Source: Cylindrospermum sp. NIES-4074
Lineage (GTDB): Bacteria > Cyanobacteriota > Cyanobacteriia > Cyanobacteriales > Nostocaceae
Assembly (NCBI GenBank): GCA_003994795.1
Contig: AP018269.1
Location: 186,001-250,000 of the forward strand
DNA length: 64,000 bases
Direction of reading: 5' to 3'
Numbering within the stretch: the stretch's first letter is position 1; the number at the start of each line of letters is the position of its first letter. A program made the position numbers and the translations under genes. This document shows, piece by piece, positions 18,391-27,602 of the stretch. The notes under the pieces were generated by a model, which made no database searches, was not told the origin of the DNA, and worked only from the letters and a program-made list of their open reading frames with translations.

Positions 18391-19419
18391 ATGAAAATAT
18401 TAGTAACCGGCACAGAAGGCTATCTTGGTTCTTTATTACCCACTTTGCTGATGCAACGGGGTCATGAAGTTATCGGATTAGATACTGGTTTCTATAAAGT
18501 TGGTTGGCTATATAACGGAACTGACATCACAGCTAAAACCCTCAACAAAGATATCCGCAATATCGTTCCCGAAGATTTACAAGGTGTGGAAGCAGTAGTT
18601 CACATGGCAGAACTCTCCAACGACCCCACCGGACATTTAGCACCCCACATCACCTACGAAATTAATCATCAAGGTTCCGTTCGTCTAGCTAACTTAGCGA
18701 AAGCAATGGGTGTGCGTCGCTTTGTATATATGTCTTCATGCAGTGTATATGGCGTTGCTAGTGAAGGAGATGTGACAGAAGAATCTCCTGTTAATCCCCA
18801 AACAGCTTATGCAGAATGCAAAACCCTAGTAGAACGAGATGTCAAACCACTAGCTGATGATGACTTTTCTCCTACTTTTATGCGGAATGCTACCGCTTTT
18901 GGTGCTTCCCCCAGAATGCGGTTTGATATTGTTTTAAATAACTTGGCTGGGTTAGCTTGGACTACCAAAGAAATCAAAATGACCAGTGATGGTACACCTT
19001 GGCGTCCATTAGTTCACGCACTGGATATTTGCAAAGCCATTGTCTGCGCTTTGGAAGCACCACGGGACATTGTGCATAATCAAGTCTTTAACGTTGGGGA
19101 CACAACGAACAACTATCGAGTTAAGGAAATAGCAGAAATTATTGCTGATGCTTTTCCCGGTTGTCAACTTTCCTTTGGTGATAATGGTGCTGACAATCGC
19201 AGCTATCGGGTATCTTTCGAGAAAATCAACTCAACATTACCCGGATTTAAGTGTGATTGGAATGCTCAAAGCGGTGCCCAGCAGTTATTCGATTTGTTCA
19301 GTCAAATTGATATGACTGAAGATACCTTCTTATTTAGAGGATTCACACGCTTAAAGCAACTAGAATATCTAATTCGTACAGAGCAAATTGATAAAGATTT
19401 CTTTTGGAATAAAAAGTAA
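18391..19419 (+). CDS. NAD-dependent epimerase/dehydratase (extended SDR)
   Basis: A 342-residue nucleotide-sugar SDR. The NAD-binding GTEGYLGSLL motif is at residues 7-16. VVHMAELS, YMSSCSVYG and the catalytic Tyr-Lys pair in AYAECK (YxxxK) are visible, as are FMRNATAFG and NVGDTTNNYRVKE near the C-terminus. It should epimerise, dehydrate or reduce a nucleotide-activated sugar, plausibly one derived from CDP-glucose. AGAAGGA lies 10 bases before ATG 18391, which fixes the start (a TTG at 18382 is less likely). It is cotranscribed in all probability with the acyltransferase (28-base gap). The exact reaction cannot be read from sequence. Confidence 0.88.
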   Translation: MKILVTGTEGYLGSLLPTLLMQRGHEVIGLDTGFYKVGWLYNGTDITAKTLNKDIRNIVPEDLQGVEAVVHMAELSNDPTGHLAPHITYEINHQGSVRLANLAKAMGVRRFVYMSSCSVYGVASEGDVTEESPVNPQTAYAECKTLVERDVKPLADDDFSPTFMRNATAFGASPRMRFDIVLNNLAGLAWTTKEIKMTSDGTPWRPLVHALDICKAIVCALEAPRDIVHNQVFNVGDTTNNYRVKEIAEIIADAFPGCQLSFGDNGADNRSYRVSFEKINSTLPGFKCDWNAQSGAQQLFDLFSQIDMTEDTFLFRGFTRLKQLEYLIRTEQIDKDFFWNKK

Positions 19420-19525
19420 ATTGGCTATTTAATTAGCCGCGAGTTAACACTACATTCCGAATTAATCAAACAAATATTATTGATTAATTCGGAAACCTCT
19501 CATCTAGTAAGCTGTTGGTTTAACA

Positions 19526-20533
19526 ATGAACAAATTACTGACCATCGCCATCCCTACTTACAATCGCGCTGAGTTACTAGATAAACAGTTGACCTGGTTA
19601 GCTCAAGCTATTAAAGGCTTTGAGTCTGACTGTGAAATTTTAGTTTCTGATAATTGCTCAACTGACCATACTCAGGCAATCATTAAAAAGTGGCAAAGTC
19701 TTCTTGATAACATCACATTTAAATCAAATAAAAATCCTGAAAACTTAGGTGTGATGAGAAATATTATTTATTGCCTGAGTTCTGCCACCACAAAATATGT
19801 TTGGACAATTGGGGATGATGACCCAATTCAGACAAGAGCCATTGCTTATGTGATTAATAAGTTGAAGCAAAACGATGATTTATCGTTGTTGTTTTTAAAT
19901 TTTTCCGGCAGAAATAAAATCACTGGTGAACCAGTTCATCCACCAAAAATAATTGGTAATCGCTGGTTTGATGCTGATAGTGAAGATGGTGATGGCGATG
20001 GTAAAGCAATATTTGAACATTGCTTTTCTAAAAGTGTAGGGGCAGTCATCTTTCTCACTGCTACAGTGTACCGTACAGACTTTGTTAAGCGGGCTTTGGA
20101 AATTTGGCAAGACGCTACCAATAACTGGATTTCCTTAGCATATTTAGCCGGTTATTGTGCTGCTAATGGCAAAGTAATAGTCACTAAAGATACTTTTTTG
20201 GAATGTGTCGTTGGTGTGAGCTATTGGCAGAAAGAACCACAATCTGCATTGTTAATGCAATACAAACACATACCTGAAGTTATCTTGAAACTTGAGGAAA
20301 ATGGATATTCCAAGCAATTTTGCCGTCGGATGCTTTTACAAAACTTCCGAGAAGTTAACTTAAAAGTCTTTTTAGGTGCTTTGAGAAGATGGCCTGTATC
20401 GGCAATCAAAATAGTGGTTCCTTTTTTGGCTTTAGTCAGCATTTCTGCTGTTGAAGTGATACCTCTAAAGGAATTTAAACTAGCGGAAGCAGGGGAAACC
20501 CCTACGCAAGAAATACGTGAATATGAGCAATAA
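19526..20533 (+). CDS. Glycosyltransferase family 2 protein
   Basis: A 335-residue GT-A fold enzyme. It begins TIAIPTYNRAELLDKQL, continues with ILVSDNCSTDHTQ, and the metal-binding motif is WTIGDDDP (DDD as DxD). A C-terminal region (about 240-310) is hydrophobic/amphipathic (AIKIVVPFLALVSISAV) and may touch the membrane. It should transfer a sugar to a lipid-linked or polysaccharide acceptor on the cytoplasmic face. The last 20 codons include a small GGGGAAACCCC hairpin-like repeat (about 20490), so the tail may be repeat-derived. Confidence 0.88.
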   Translation: MNKLLTIAIPTYNRAELLDKQLTWLAQAIKGFESDCEILVSDNCSTDHTQAIIKKWQSLLDNITFKSNKNPENLGVMRNIIYCLSSATTKYVWTIGDDDPIQTRAIAYVINKLKQNDDLSLLFLNFSGRNKITGEPVHPPKIIGNRWFDADSEDGDGDGKAIFEHCFSKSVGAVIFLTATVYRTDFVKRALEIWQDATNNWISLAYLAGYCAANGKVIVTKDTFLECVVGVSYWQKEPQSALLMQYKHIPEVILKLEENGYSKQFCRRMLLQNFREVNLKVFLGALRRWPVSAIKIVVPFLALVSISAVEVIPLKEFKLAEAGETPTQEIREYEQ

Positions 20534-20581
20534 ATGCTAATTTTTCCAGAAATAACATCATAGTTCTAAGTAATTTAGGTT

Positions 20582-21424
20582 ATGCTCCACGCCATTCAAA
20601 GCAAAATATCTGTACTCAAGTCTGAGTTAGATTACAAAGTAGCACTCTGGAATCATGAGAAGAATTTGCCCACTCTTGAATCAGGCGATAACTTAATTTC
20701 TGAAGCTCTGAAAAAGGAAGGTGTTTACATCACTTCTTTAGCAGAGTTGGCGTTACCATCAACTGCCCAACTTTTGTCGGCTGCTAACAGTCAATTATCG
20801 AGCCTGGTATCCCCACGCTACATTGATAAAGGTTACAAGTTGCCGCAAATTTATACTGTTGCAGATTTACCAGAATTCTCTAATTGGGGAATTGAAGAAC
20901 GATTGCAAAAAATCATTGAAAATTATATAGGACTGCCTATAGCTTTTCATGGTGTACATTTGCGTAAAGATTTTCCTAATGAGCAGCAACTGCAAACTCT
21001 GCTATGGCATAAAGATGCTGAAGATCGGCGCATGATTAAAGTCATCATTTACTTGAATGATGTCACAAAAGAACACGGGCCTTTTGAGTATGTGCCTCTT
21101 CCTAGAAATTTCTTAGAACGATTAAGAAATTATCAAATTGACTATGAGCTTAAAAAGACTAACTATTTAGGGATTAATGATGATAAATTTAGCAAAATCA
21201 TCCCTAAATCAGCTTGGAAATCCTGTCCTGGAAAAGCTGGAACTGTGATTTTTGTAGATCCAAGAAATGTTTTACATCACGGCACAGTTAGAAGAGAAGA
21301 GCGCTCAACACTGTTTTTTGTGTATACAGCCAACTCCCCAAAGCGACCAGAGCTTTGTACACAATACAATGACGAAACCTTTGCCAAGCCAAATCAACAA
21401 TTAACTGCTAATGGCATAGGTTAA
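20582..21424 (+). CDS. Phytanoyl-CoA dioxygenase-like Fe(II)/2-oxoglutarate oxygenase
   Basis: A 280-residue protein with the jelly-roll Fe/2OG signature: LLWHKDAED supplies His and Asp of the HxD facial triad (about residues 142-144), FEYVPLPR follows in the PhyH manner, and VDPRNVLHHGTVRREERSTLFF supplies the distal His and the Arg that binds 2-oxoglutarate. Such enzymes hydroxylate small molecules or lipids and occur in secondary-metabolite and polysaccharide clusters. Its partner LhgO lies upstream and yields 2-oxoglutarate, which may be coincidence. The substrate is unknown. ATG 20582 follows the GT2 gene by 48 bases. Confidence 0.82.
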   Translation: MLHAIQSKISVLKSELDYKVALWNHEKNLPTLESGDNLISEALKKEGVYITSLAELALPSTAQLLSAANSQLSSLVSPRYIDKGYKLPQIYTVADLPEFSNWGIEERLQKIIENYIGLPIAFHGVHLRKDFPNEQQLQTLLWHKDAEDRRMIKVIIYLNDVTKEHGPFEYVPLPRNFLERLRNYQIDYELKKTNYLGINDDKFSKIIPKSAWKSCPGKAGTVIFVDPRNVLHHGTVRREERSTLFFVYTANSPKRPELCTQYNDETFAKPNQQLTANGIG

Positions 21425-21428
21425 TAAG

Positions 21429-21460
21429 AAGGGTGTGGGGTGTGGGGTGTGGGGTGTGGG
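21429..21460 (+). repeat. G-rich (GTGTGGG)n tandem repeat
   Basis: Four and a half copies of the heptamer GTGTGGG between the dioxygenase stop and the next gene. The plus strand has five runs of at least three G separated by TGT, which fits the classical G-quadruplex pattern. Confidence 0.85.
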
Positions 21461-21540
21461 AATATGATTTTTTCTATACCCCATTCTCTGTCAAAAATAG
21501 GAATTTCATTCAGTTTCATTTAACAGTAATTTTCTTAGCC

Positions 21541-22086
21541 ATGATATTTACAACAACCGAACTCCGAGGCGCTTTTATTATTGACTTAGAAGAAAAACCG
21601 GACTCTCGCGGTTTCTTTGCTCGTGCTTTTTGTGCTCAGGAATTTGCAGCACATGGTTTAAAGCCAATTGTTGCTCAATGTAACCTTTCTTTTAATCACA
21701 AACAGGGAACTATTCGGGGGATGCACTATCAAATTGCTCCCGCAACTGAAACTAAATTAATTCGCTGTACTCAAGGGGCTATTTATGACGTAATTGTGGA
21801 TATGCGTCCGGAATCTCCAACTTATCTGTCGCATATTGGTGTAGAGCTAACTGCTGAAAATCACCGCGCTTTATATGTACCAGAAATGTTTGCTCATGGC
21901 TATCAAGCGTTAACAGATGGCGCAGAAGTTGTCTATCAAGTGGGTGAATTTTACACCCCTGGATACGAGCGTGGTTTGCGCTATGACGATCCACTTCTAG
22001 CAATTTCTTGGCCCTTGAGTGCTACTGAAATATCTGAAAAAGATAGGAATTGGACTTTACTAGAATCTATCCTGATAGGAGTTTAA
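21541..22086 (+). CDS. rfbC: dTDP-4-dehydrorhamnose 3,5-epimerase family protein
   Basis: A 181-residue cupin of RfbC type. Conserved blocks are FTTTELRGAFIIDLEEKPDSRGFF, QCNLSFNHKQGTIRGMHYQ with the catalytic His, KLIRCTQGAIYDVIVDMR, and YVPEMFAHGYQAL with a second catalytic His-region, then Y.PGYERGLRYDDP. The length is standard. It should epimerise a 4-keto-deoxy nucleotide sugar. With RfbF in the same operon the substrate could be CDP- rather than dTDP-linked. The true ATG is 21541; the frame is open further upstream but that part is G-rich repeat. Only 2 bases separate it from the next gene. Confidence 0.93.
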   Translation: MIFTTTELRGAFIIDLEEKPDSRGFFARAFCAQEFAAHGLKPIVAQCNLSFNHKQGTIRGMHYQIAPATETKLIRCTQGAIYDVIVDMRPESPTYLSHIGVELTAENHRALYVPEMFAHGYQALTDGAEVVYQVGEFYTPGYERGLRYDDPLLAISWPLSATEISEKDRNWTLLESILIGV

Positions 22087-22088
22087 TA

Positions 22089-23402
22089 ATGATTATTTTA
22101 GATCAAGCGCTCCAAGCTAGAGCCGCAGCAGGTAATCCCATCAAAGTAGCGATGATTGGTGCTGGTTTTATGGGTCGGGGAATTGCTAACCAAATTATCA
22201 ATTCTGTCCCTGGTATGAAGATAGTTGCGATCGCCAATCGGACTCTTGATGGCGCAAAAAGAGCTTATGTAGAAGCGGGAGTTGAGGACTATCGCATTGT
22301 TTCCAATGTAGCTGAGTTAGAAGAGGCGATCGCCATTGGGCAATATGCAGTCACCGAAGATGCCATGTTGCTGTGCCAAGCAGACGGCATAGATGCAATC
22401 ATTGAAGTTACAGGTACCATCGAGTATGCGGCTCATTTAGTCATGAGTGCGATCGCACATCACAAGCATATCATCTTGATGAATGCCGAACTCGACGGCA
22501 CTATTGGCCCCATCCTCAAAGTATATGCCGACCGCACCGGCGTCATCCTCAGCGCCTGTGATGGTGACCAACCAGGGGTAGAAATGAACCTTTATCGCTT
22601 TGTGAAAAGCATTGGTTTAACCCCCCTATTATGCGGCAATATCAAAGGTCTACAAGACCCCTACCGCAACCCCACCACCCAAGAAGGCTTCGCTAAACGC
22701 TGGGGTCAAAAGCCCACAATGGTGACTAGCTTTGCTGATGGTAGCAAAATTTCTTTTGAACAGGCGATCGTTGCCAATGCTACAGGCATGAAGGTAGCTA
22801 AACGCGGGATGTTGGGATACGACTACACAGGTCATGTTGATGAAATGACCAAAATGTATGATGTAGAACAACTCAAGCAATTAGGTGGCATCGTCGATTA
22901 TGTCGTCGGCACCAAACCCGGCCCTGGAGTATTTGTCTTTGCCACCCACGAAGACCCCAAACAACGCCATTATCTCAACCTTTATAAACTCGGTGAAGGC
23001 CCCCTCTATAGCTTCTACACCCCCTATCACCTGTGTCACTTTGAAGTTCCCCTGTCAGTAGCGCGTGCTGTCCTATTCGGTGATGCCGTCTTGTCACCCT
23101 TAGCAGGCCCCATTGTCGATGTTGTCACCACCGCCAAAATCAACCTGAACGCTGGTGAAACCCTCGATGGCATTGGTGGTTACATGAGCTACGGCCAATG
23201 TGAAAACTCAGAAATTGTCCACCAGCAAAACTTACTACCAATGGGTATAGCTGAAGGATGTCGCTTAAAGCGAGATATTCCCAAGGATCAAGTCCTCACC
23301 TACGATGATGTGGAATTACCTGAAAATAGACTCTGTGACAAATTGCGAGCTGAACAAACAGCTTATTTCGCTCCAGCAAAAACTTTGGCACTTGTAAATT
23401 AG
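22089..23402 (+). CDS. SAF-domain NAD(P)-dependent oxidoreductase
   Basis: A 437-residue protein. It has an N-terminal Rossmann domain (IKVAMIGAGFMGRGIANQI, residues about 18-36), IANRTLDGAKRAY, a middle domain like homoserine dehydrogenase (AIIEVTGTIEYAAHLVM; LSACDGDQPGVEMNLYR), and a C-terminal SAF-like module (GIAEGCRLKRDIPKDQVLTYDDVEL). It should be a cytoplasmic dehydrogenase or reductase acting on a sugar-derived carbonyl. The gene starts 2 bases after rfbC, so the two are translationally coupled. A homologue occupies the same slot in the Anabaena HEP island, as I recall. The substrate is unknown. Confidence 0.87.
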   Translation: MIILDQALQARAAAGNPIKVAMIGAGFMGRGIANQIINSVPGMKIVAIANRTLDGAKRAYVEAGVEDYRIVSNVAELEEAIAIGQYAVTEDAMLLCQADGIDAIIEVTGTIEYAAHLVMSAIAHHKHIILMNAELDGTIGPILKVYADRTGVILSACDGDQPGVEMNLYRFVKSIGLTPLLCGNIKGLQDPYRNPTTQEGFAKRWGQKPTMVTSFADGSKISFEQAIVANATGMKVAKRGMLGYDYTGHVDEMTKMYDVEQLKQLGGIVDYVVGTKPGPGVFVFATHEDPKQRHYLNLYKLGEGPLYSFYTPYHLCHFEVPLSVARAVLFGDAVLSPLAGPIVDVVTTAKINLNAGETLDGIGGYMSYGQCENSEIVHQQNLLPMGIAEGCRLKRDIPKDQVLTYDDVELPENRLCDKLRAEQTAYFAPAKTLALVN

Positions 23403-24206
23403 CCTTTTTTGAATTTTGGATTGGCAATACTCATATTGAGCCTATGCCATTGATTTGAAACCAGATAAACTAATCCAAATTGGGATGACAAGGAGACGCG
23501 GGTAATGTATGAAAATTCATCACCGCGTCACTTTGTCTCCCATTTTGCATGTCAGCCTCAACCCAGCATTTTTGGGTTAATTAGTATACCCTGAAGCAAA
23601 TTTATCTCAGATAACTTTGAGCCTAGTACCAGAAATTAGCCCTTAAATAAACTTACAGATGAAAGCCTTAGTGAGAGGACAGCTAACTAAGATAAGAATT
23701 TTAACCAGTTAAAACTGGTTTGTGCTTTAAGCCAGAACTTTAGTTCATGGCTTAACAAAATATCAGACATCACTCGTTAGCTATTTTTGCCAGTCTGCAC
23801 TAGTAGTTTTGATAAATTTCCACTAAAATTTCTAATTCTTCCTGATATACCCTTTCCACCTTTGGTTTATAGATAAAAGTAGACTTTTTGGCCGATAGAA
23901 TCTAGCTGTATGTGCTACGCTAGGTGATTTAGCTTCAGCAGTGCCTTGATTTACTACTCCCCCCGCTCTAAAATGGATAATTTTGGGAGATTTTTTATAC
24001 TTATATGAGGGTAACTTATGGTTCAAATTCCCCTTCAGGAAAATAACTTTTTCGAGCTTATAAAACCTGGTTTATTGCCGGACTATATTAACATCCCTTT
24101 ATAGAAGATGTAATATAAACCACATAGAAATAAATTAGCTAAATCTGTATGTGCTTGCTAATCAGCTAAGAGTTTAATCAACATTGCAAAGTATAGGGTA
24201 TCATTC
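23403..24206. other. Intergenic region with stem-loops
   Basis: About 800 bases without a gene. A strong imperfect hairpin lies at 23482-23541: arms GGGATGACAAGGAGACGCGG and CCGCGTCACTTTGTCTCCC, 21-base loop. It may act as terminator of the upstream operon, although no U-tract follows. A two-hairpin element is at 23703-23755. The remaining 400 bases before the next glycosyltransferase are AT-rich and probably hold its promoter. Confidence 0.55.
23703..23755. repeat. Two-hairpin dispersed element
   Basis: Two consecutive inverted repeats. The first is AACCAGTT-AA-AACTGGTT (23703-23720). The second is TTAAGCCA/GAACT paired with AGTTC/TGGCTTAA (23727-23755, one bulged A). Similar paired hairpins occur at 47599-47645 and 54409-54454. 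Confidence 0.7.
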
Positions 24207-25307
24207 ATGAAAATTGCTCTCGTCCATGACTACTTAACCCAGCGCGGTGGGGCAGAGCGGGTGTTTGAATTGCTTTGTAAACGCTACCCCGAAGCTGATA
24301 TTTTCACGTCGTTATACGATCCGCAAAAAACTATTGATTTAGGTGAGCGGATGATCAACACAACTTTTTTGCAGAAGATTCCCGGAGCCGCAAAGCATTT
24401 CAGGTTAATGGCTCCCCTGTTTTTTCCTGCCTTTCGAGCTTTAAATTTGCAAGACTACGATCTAATCATCAGCAGTAGTACCAGTTTCGCCAAAGCAGTA
24501 CGGAAACGTCCAAATGCACGCCACATTTGTTTCTGTCATAATGTCACCCGTTTTTTGTGGGATACAGAAACATATTTAAGAGAATACGGTGACTACCGCT
24601 ACTTTGCTCCTTTAATCGAGCAAGTTTTTCAACTAATGAGAAATACTGATCTGAAATACGCTCAGGAACCAGACTTTTATATAGCTAATTCCAGCATTGT
24701 CGCCCGTCGTATTCAAAATATTTACGGTAAAAAATCAGTTGTGGTTAATTATCCAATTGATACCAGCAACTTTGTTTTTTCCGATACCAAAGAGGAATAT
24801 TATCTAGCCTCGGCTCGGATGATTAGCTACAAGCGTCTTGATATAATAGTCGAAGCTTTTAACTGGCTAGGGTGTAGGTTATTAATATCAGGTGACGGTC
24901 CCGAAAAAGAACGGTTAAAATCCAAAGCATTACACAATATCGAGTTCTTGGGACATGTTAGTGATAGCACGCGCAAAGACCTGTTCTCTAAAGCTAAGTC
25001 TATTATTGTTGCCGCCTTAGAAGACTACGGACTAGTGCCAGTAGAGGCTAATGCTAGCGGAACACCAGTCATTGCCTATGGAGCAGGTGGGGTATTAGAT
25101 ACTCAGATACCTGGTAAAACAGGGGTCTTTTTTAGGAGACAAACACCTGAGTCATTGCAAGCTGCATTACTAGAGTCTAGGGGAATTGCTTGGGATTACG
25201 AAAACATCCGTAATCATGCAGTAGCGAACTTCTCAGAACAAGCATTCTTTAGTAAAGTTGAGCAAATTATTGATCAAGTGTGTGGTGTGCATCAATCATT
25301 CATTTGA
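24207..25307 (+). CDS. Glycosyltransferase family 4 protein
   Basis: A 366-residue GT-B fold enzyme. It starts MKIALVHDYLTQRGGAERVF, the nucleotide-sugar GT4 N-terminal glycine loop with acceptor site. The donor-binding part shows ASARMISYKRLDIIVEAF, LLISGDGPEKERL and the ExxxxxxxE element in ALEDYGLVPVEANASGTPV followed by AYGAGGVLDT. It transfers a sugar to a lipid-linked intermediate at the cytoplasmic membrane. It lies 66 bases upstream of the Wzc-like gene, in a position matching a GT gene of the Anabaena HEP island. Confidence 0.92.
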   Translation: MKIALVHDYLTQRGGAERVFELLCKRYPEADIFTSLYDPQKTIDLGERMINTTFLQKIPGAAKHFRLMAPLFFPAFRALNLQDYDLIISSSTSFAKAVRKRPNARHICFCHNVTRFLWDTETYLREYGDYRYFAPLIEQVFQLMRNTDLKYAQEPDFYIANSSIVARRIQNIYGKKSVVVNYPIDTSNFVFSDTKEEYYLASARMISYKRLDIIVEAFNWLGCRLLISGDGPEKERLKSKALHNIEFLGHVSDSTRKDLFSKAKSIIVAALEDYGLVPVEANASGTPVIAYGAGGVLDTQIPGKTGVFFRRQTPESLQAALLESRGIAWDYENIRNHAVANFSEQAFFSKVEQIIDQVCGVHQSFI

Positions 25308-25319
25308 TTTTTTAGCTGT

Positions 25320-25368
25320 ACCCCTATGGGGAAGCAAGCTACGCGTAGCGTCTCATAGAGAAGGATAA
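25320..25368 (+). repeat. Small dispersed repeat (AGCTACGCGTAGCG type)
   Basis: GAAGCAAGCTACGCGTAGCG followed by TCTCATAG in the short gap between the glycosyltransferase and the Wzc-like gene. The core AGCTACGCGTAGC is nearly palindromic. It is a Nostoc-type small dispersed repeat that recurs in variant form at 14817, 53112 and 63445. Confidence 0.65.
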
Positions 25369-25373
25369 TAAAC

Positions 25374-27602
25374 GTGGTTCAAAATAGTCTAAATTCCCAT
25401 ATCACTCCAGTTGCAGAAACCGAACCAAGTTATGGACAAATGTTTGCAGTGTTTGTCCGCAGATTTCCTTGGTTTTTAGTAGTATTTATTAGCTCTACTG
25501 CAATTGCAGGCATGGTAACTTTTAAGACCCAACCTACTTACAAAAGCTCGATGCAGCTGCTAGTAGAGCCTAACTATCAAGGTAAAAAAGCAGGAACTGG
25601 GGTAGAAAGTCAGTTTACCGACTCTAATGTGGAGATAGACACCGCAACCCAACTAAATCTGATGCAGAGTTCTGGACTCATCCAAAAAGCAGTTAATAAA
25701 CTTCAGCCTGAATATCCAGATATAACTGCGGCTGATGTGAAAAACTCCTTAGTCTTAAATCAATTAAGGACTAAAGAAGATAACGTTGCCACTAAAATCT
25801 TTCAAGTTCAATATACAGATACAGATCCAGGAAAGACACAAAAAGTTCTGGCTGCTATTCGGCAAGTTTATGTAGAATACAACAAACAACAGCAGGACTC
25901 GCGTTTACAAAAAGGTCTGCAAATTATCAGAGAACAGTTGAGAAAGGCTAGCGACGAGGTGAATGTTGCTGAAGCCAACCTCCAACGGTTTCGCAAAAAC
26001 CAGAACTTAATTGATCCTGAGTTACAGGCCAAAACCACTGAGGCAGCTTTGAACACCATTCAGCAAGAGCGACAGACAACTCGCTCTCAGTATGAGGAAG
26101 CTCTGGCACGCCAAAAATCTTTGGAAGAACAGCTTAACCGATCACCACAAAATGCCCTGGTTTCTTCCCGTCTTAGTCAGTCTACCCGTTATCAAGGCTT
26201 ACTTAACGAAATCCAGAAAACAGAACTAGCTCTAGCACAGGAACGCTTGCGCTTCACTGATGATACTCCTAGTGTGCAAAAGCTGAAAGAACAACTCCAA
26301 AGCCAAAAGGAACTTCTGCAAAAAGAGGTAAGTAGGACTTTAGGTAGCAGGTCTGCTGGTGCATTCACTTTCGGCGAAACTCTCCTCCAACAAGGACAAC
26401 TTGGTCAAATTGACCTTAATCTTGCCGGTCAGCTGGTAGAAACCCAAACAAATATAGTTGCTTTAAGTGCGCGCGATCAAACTTTGGCACAGAAAGAAAA
26501 CAACCTGCGTTTGGAACTCAAACGCTTCCCCTCTCTGTTGGCTTATTACAATCGCATACTACCACAGCTACAATTTAGCCGTGAAAGGTTAGAGCAATTG
26601 TTAAGAGCAGAACAACAATTGCGGCAGGAACTTTCCAAAGGTGGGTTTAATTGGGAAGTGGTGGAAGAACCTCAAAAAGGCACACAGTTAGGCCCTAACC
26701 TCCAGCAGAACCTCTTGTTGGGCGCAGTGGTGGGGTTAATGTTAGGAGGCATTGCCGCCTTCATTCGCGAAGCATCTGACGATTCTGTTCACACTACGGC
26801 TGAATTGGAAAAGCAAATTGCTTTGCCATTGTTGGGCACAACTCCCAAGTTGCCGCCTACCAAATCCAGAGAATCAGTGATCAAATTGCCTTTCGGTAAG
26901 CCAGAAGTTCTATCACCCTGGACAATTCAGGTACTGCAATCTCCACCCCGTTGGGAATCGCTGGATCTGATTTATAAAAATATTGAACTTTTAAATACTG
27001 TTGCTGGCTTGAAATCGTTGATGGTCACATCGGCTTTGCCGGATGATGGTAAGTCAGCTTTGGCATTGGGTTTGGCAATGAGTGCTGCCCGTTTACATAA
27101 AAGGGTACTGCTGATTGATGCCAACTTACGCGATCCTAATTTGCACACACAGCTAAATCTTCCCAATGAACAAGGGCTTTCAACTTTACTAGCAAGTGAT
27201 ATCACCCTACCTAATCAAATTGGTGTTCCCTACTCAGGCTCATCCTACATCGATATTTTGACCGCTGGCCCGACGCCTACAGACCCAGCTAATCTTTTGA
27301 GTTCCCCTCGGATGATACAATTGATGGCAGCATTCGAGGATAACTATGATTTAGTGCTCATAGATGCTCCAGCAGTTCTGGGCTTGGTGGATGCTATGCT
27401 CACAGCATCATCTTGTCGGAGTGTGGTTATGGTAGCCAGTATTGGCAAGGTGACAAGAACCCAACTTACCCAAGCTACAGCTATGTTGAGTAAGTTAAAC
27501 CTCATTGGGGTAGTAGCAAATGGAGTCTCTAACTCAACTCATGCTTATGTGCCTTATCCCAAGCAACAACAATTGGCGCTGCAACAAGCTGTGGAAAAAT
27601 AG
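25374..27602 (+). CDS. Polysaccharide co-polymerase / BY-kinase (Wzc-like)
   Basis: A 742-residue inner-membrane protein. It has a Wzz-type N-terminal part with one membrane helix (FPWFLVVFISSTAIAGMVTF, about 29-48), a long coiled-coil periplasmic region (about 160-420, Gln/Leu/Lys-rich), a second membrane helix (LLLGAVVGLMLGGIAAFI, about 443-460) and a cytoplasmic kinase domain. Kinase motifs are SALPDDGKSALALGLAM (Walker A), VLLIDANLRDP (Walker A') and LVLIDAPAVLG (Walker B). Such proteins set chain length and drive export. The Walker A has Ala after GKS and DD before it, and the C-terminal tail has only two Tyr (AYVPYP) rather than a cluster, so kinase activity may be weak. A GTG start is used. 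Confidence 0.9.
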   Translation: MVQNSLNSHITPVAETEPSYGQMFAVFVRRFPWFLVVFISSTAIAGMVTFKTQPTYKSSMQLLVEPNYQGKKAGTGVESQFTDSNVEIDTATQLNLMQSSGLIQKAVNKLQPEYPDITAADVKNSLVLNQLRTKEDNVATKIFQVQYTDTDPGKTQKVLAAIRQVYVEYNKQQQDSRLQKGLQIIREQLRKASDEVNVAEANLQRFRKNQNLIDPELQAKTTEAALNTIQQERQTTRSQYEEALARQKSLEEQLNRSPQNALVSSRLSQSTRYQGLLNEIQKTELALAQERLRFTDDTPSVQKLKEQLQSQKELLQKEVSRTLGSRSAGAFTFGETLLQQGQLGQIDLNLAGQLVETQTNIVALSARDQTLAQKENNLRLELKRFPSLLAYYNRILPQLQFSRERLEQLLRAEQQLRQELSKGGFNWEVVEEPQKGTQLGPNLQQNLLLGAVVGLMLGGIAAFIREASDDSVHTTAELEKQIALPLLGTTPKLPPTKSRESVIKLPFGKPEVLSPWTIQVLQSPPRWESLDLIYKNIELLNTVAGLKSLMVTSALPDDGKSALALGLAMSAARLHKRVLLIDANLRDPNLHTQLNLPNEQGLSTLLASDITLPNQIGVPYSGSSYIDILTAGPTPTDPANLLSSPRMIQLMAAFEDNYDLVLIDAPAVLGLVDAMLTASSCRSVVMVASIGKVTRTQLTQATAMLSKLNLIGVVANGVSNSTHAYVPYPKQQQLALQQAVEK

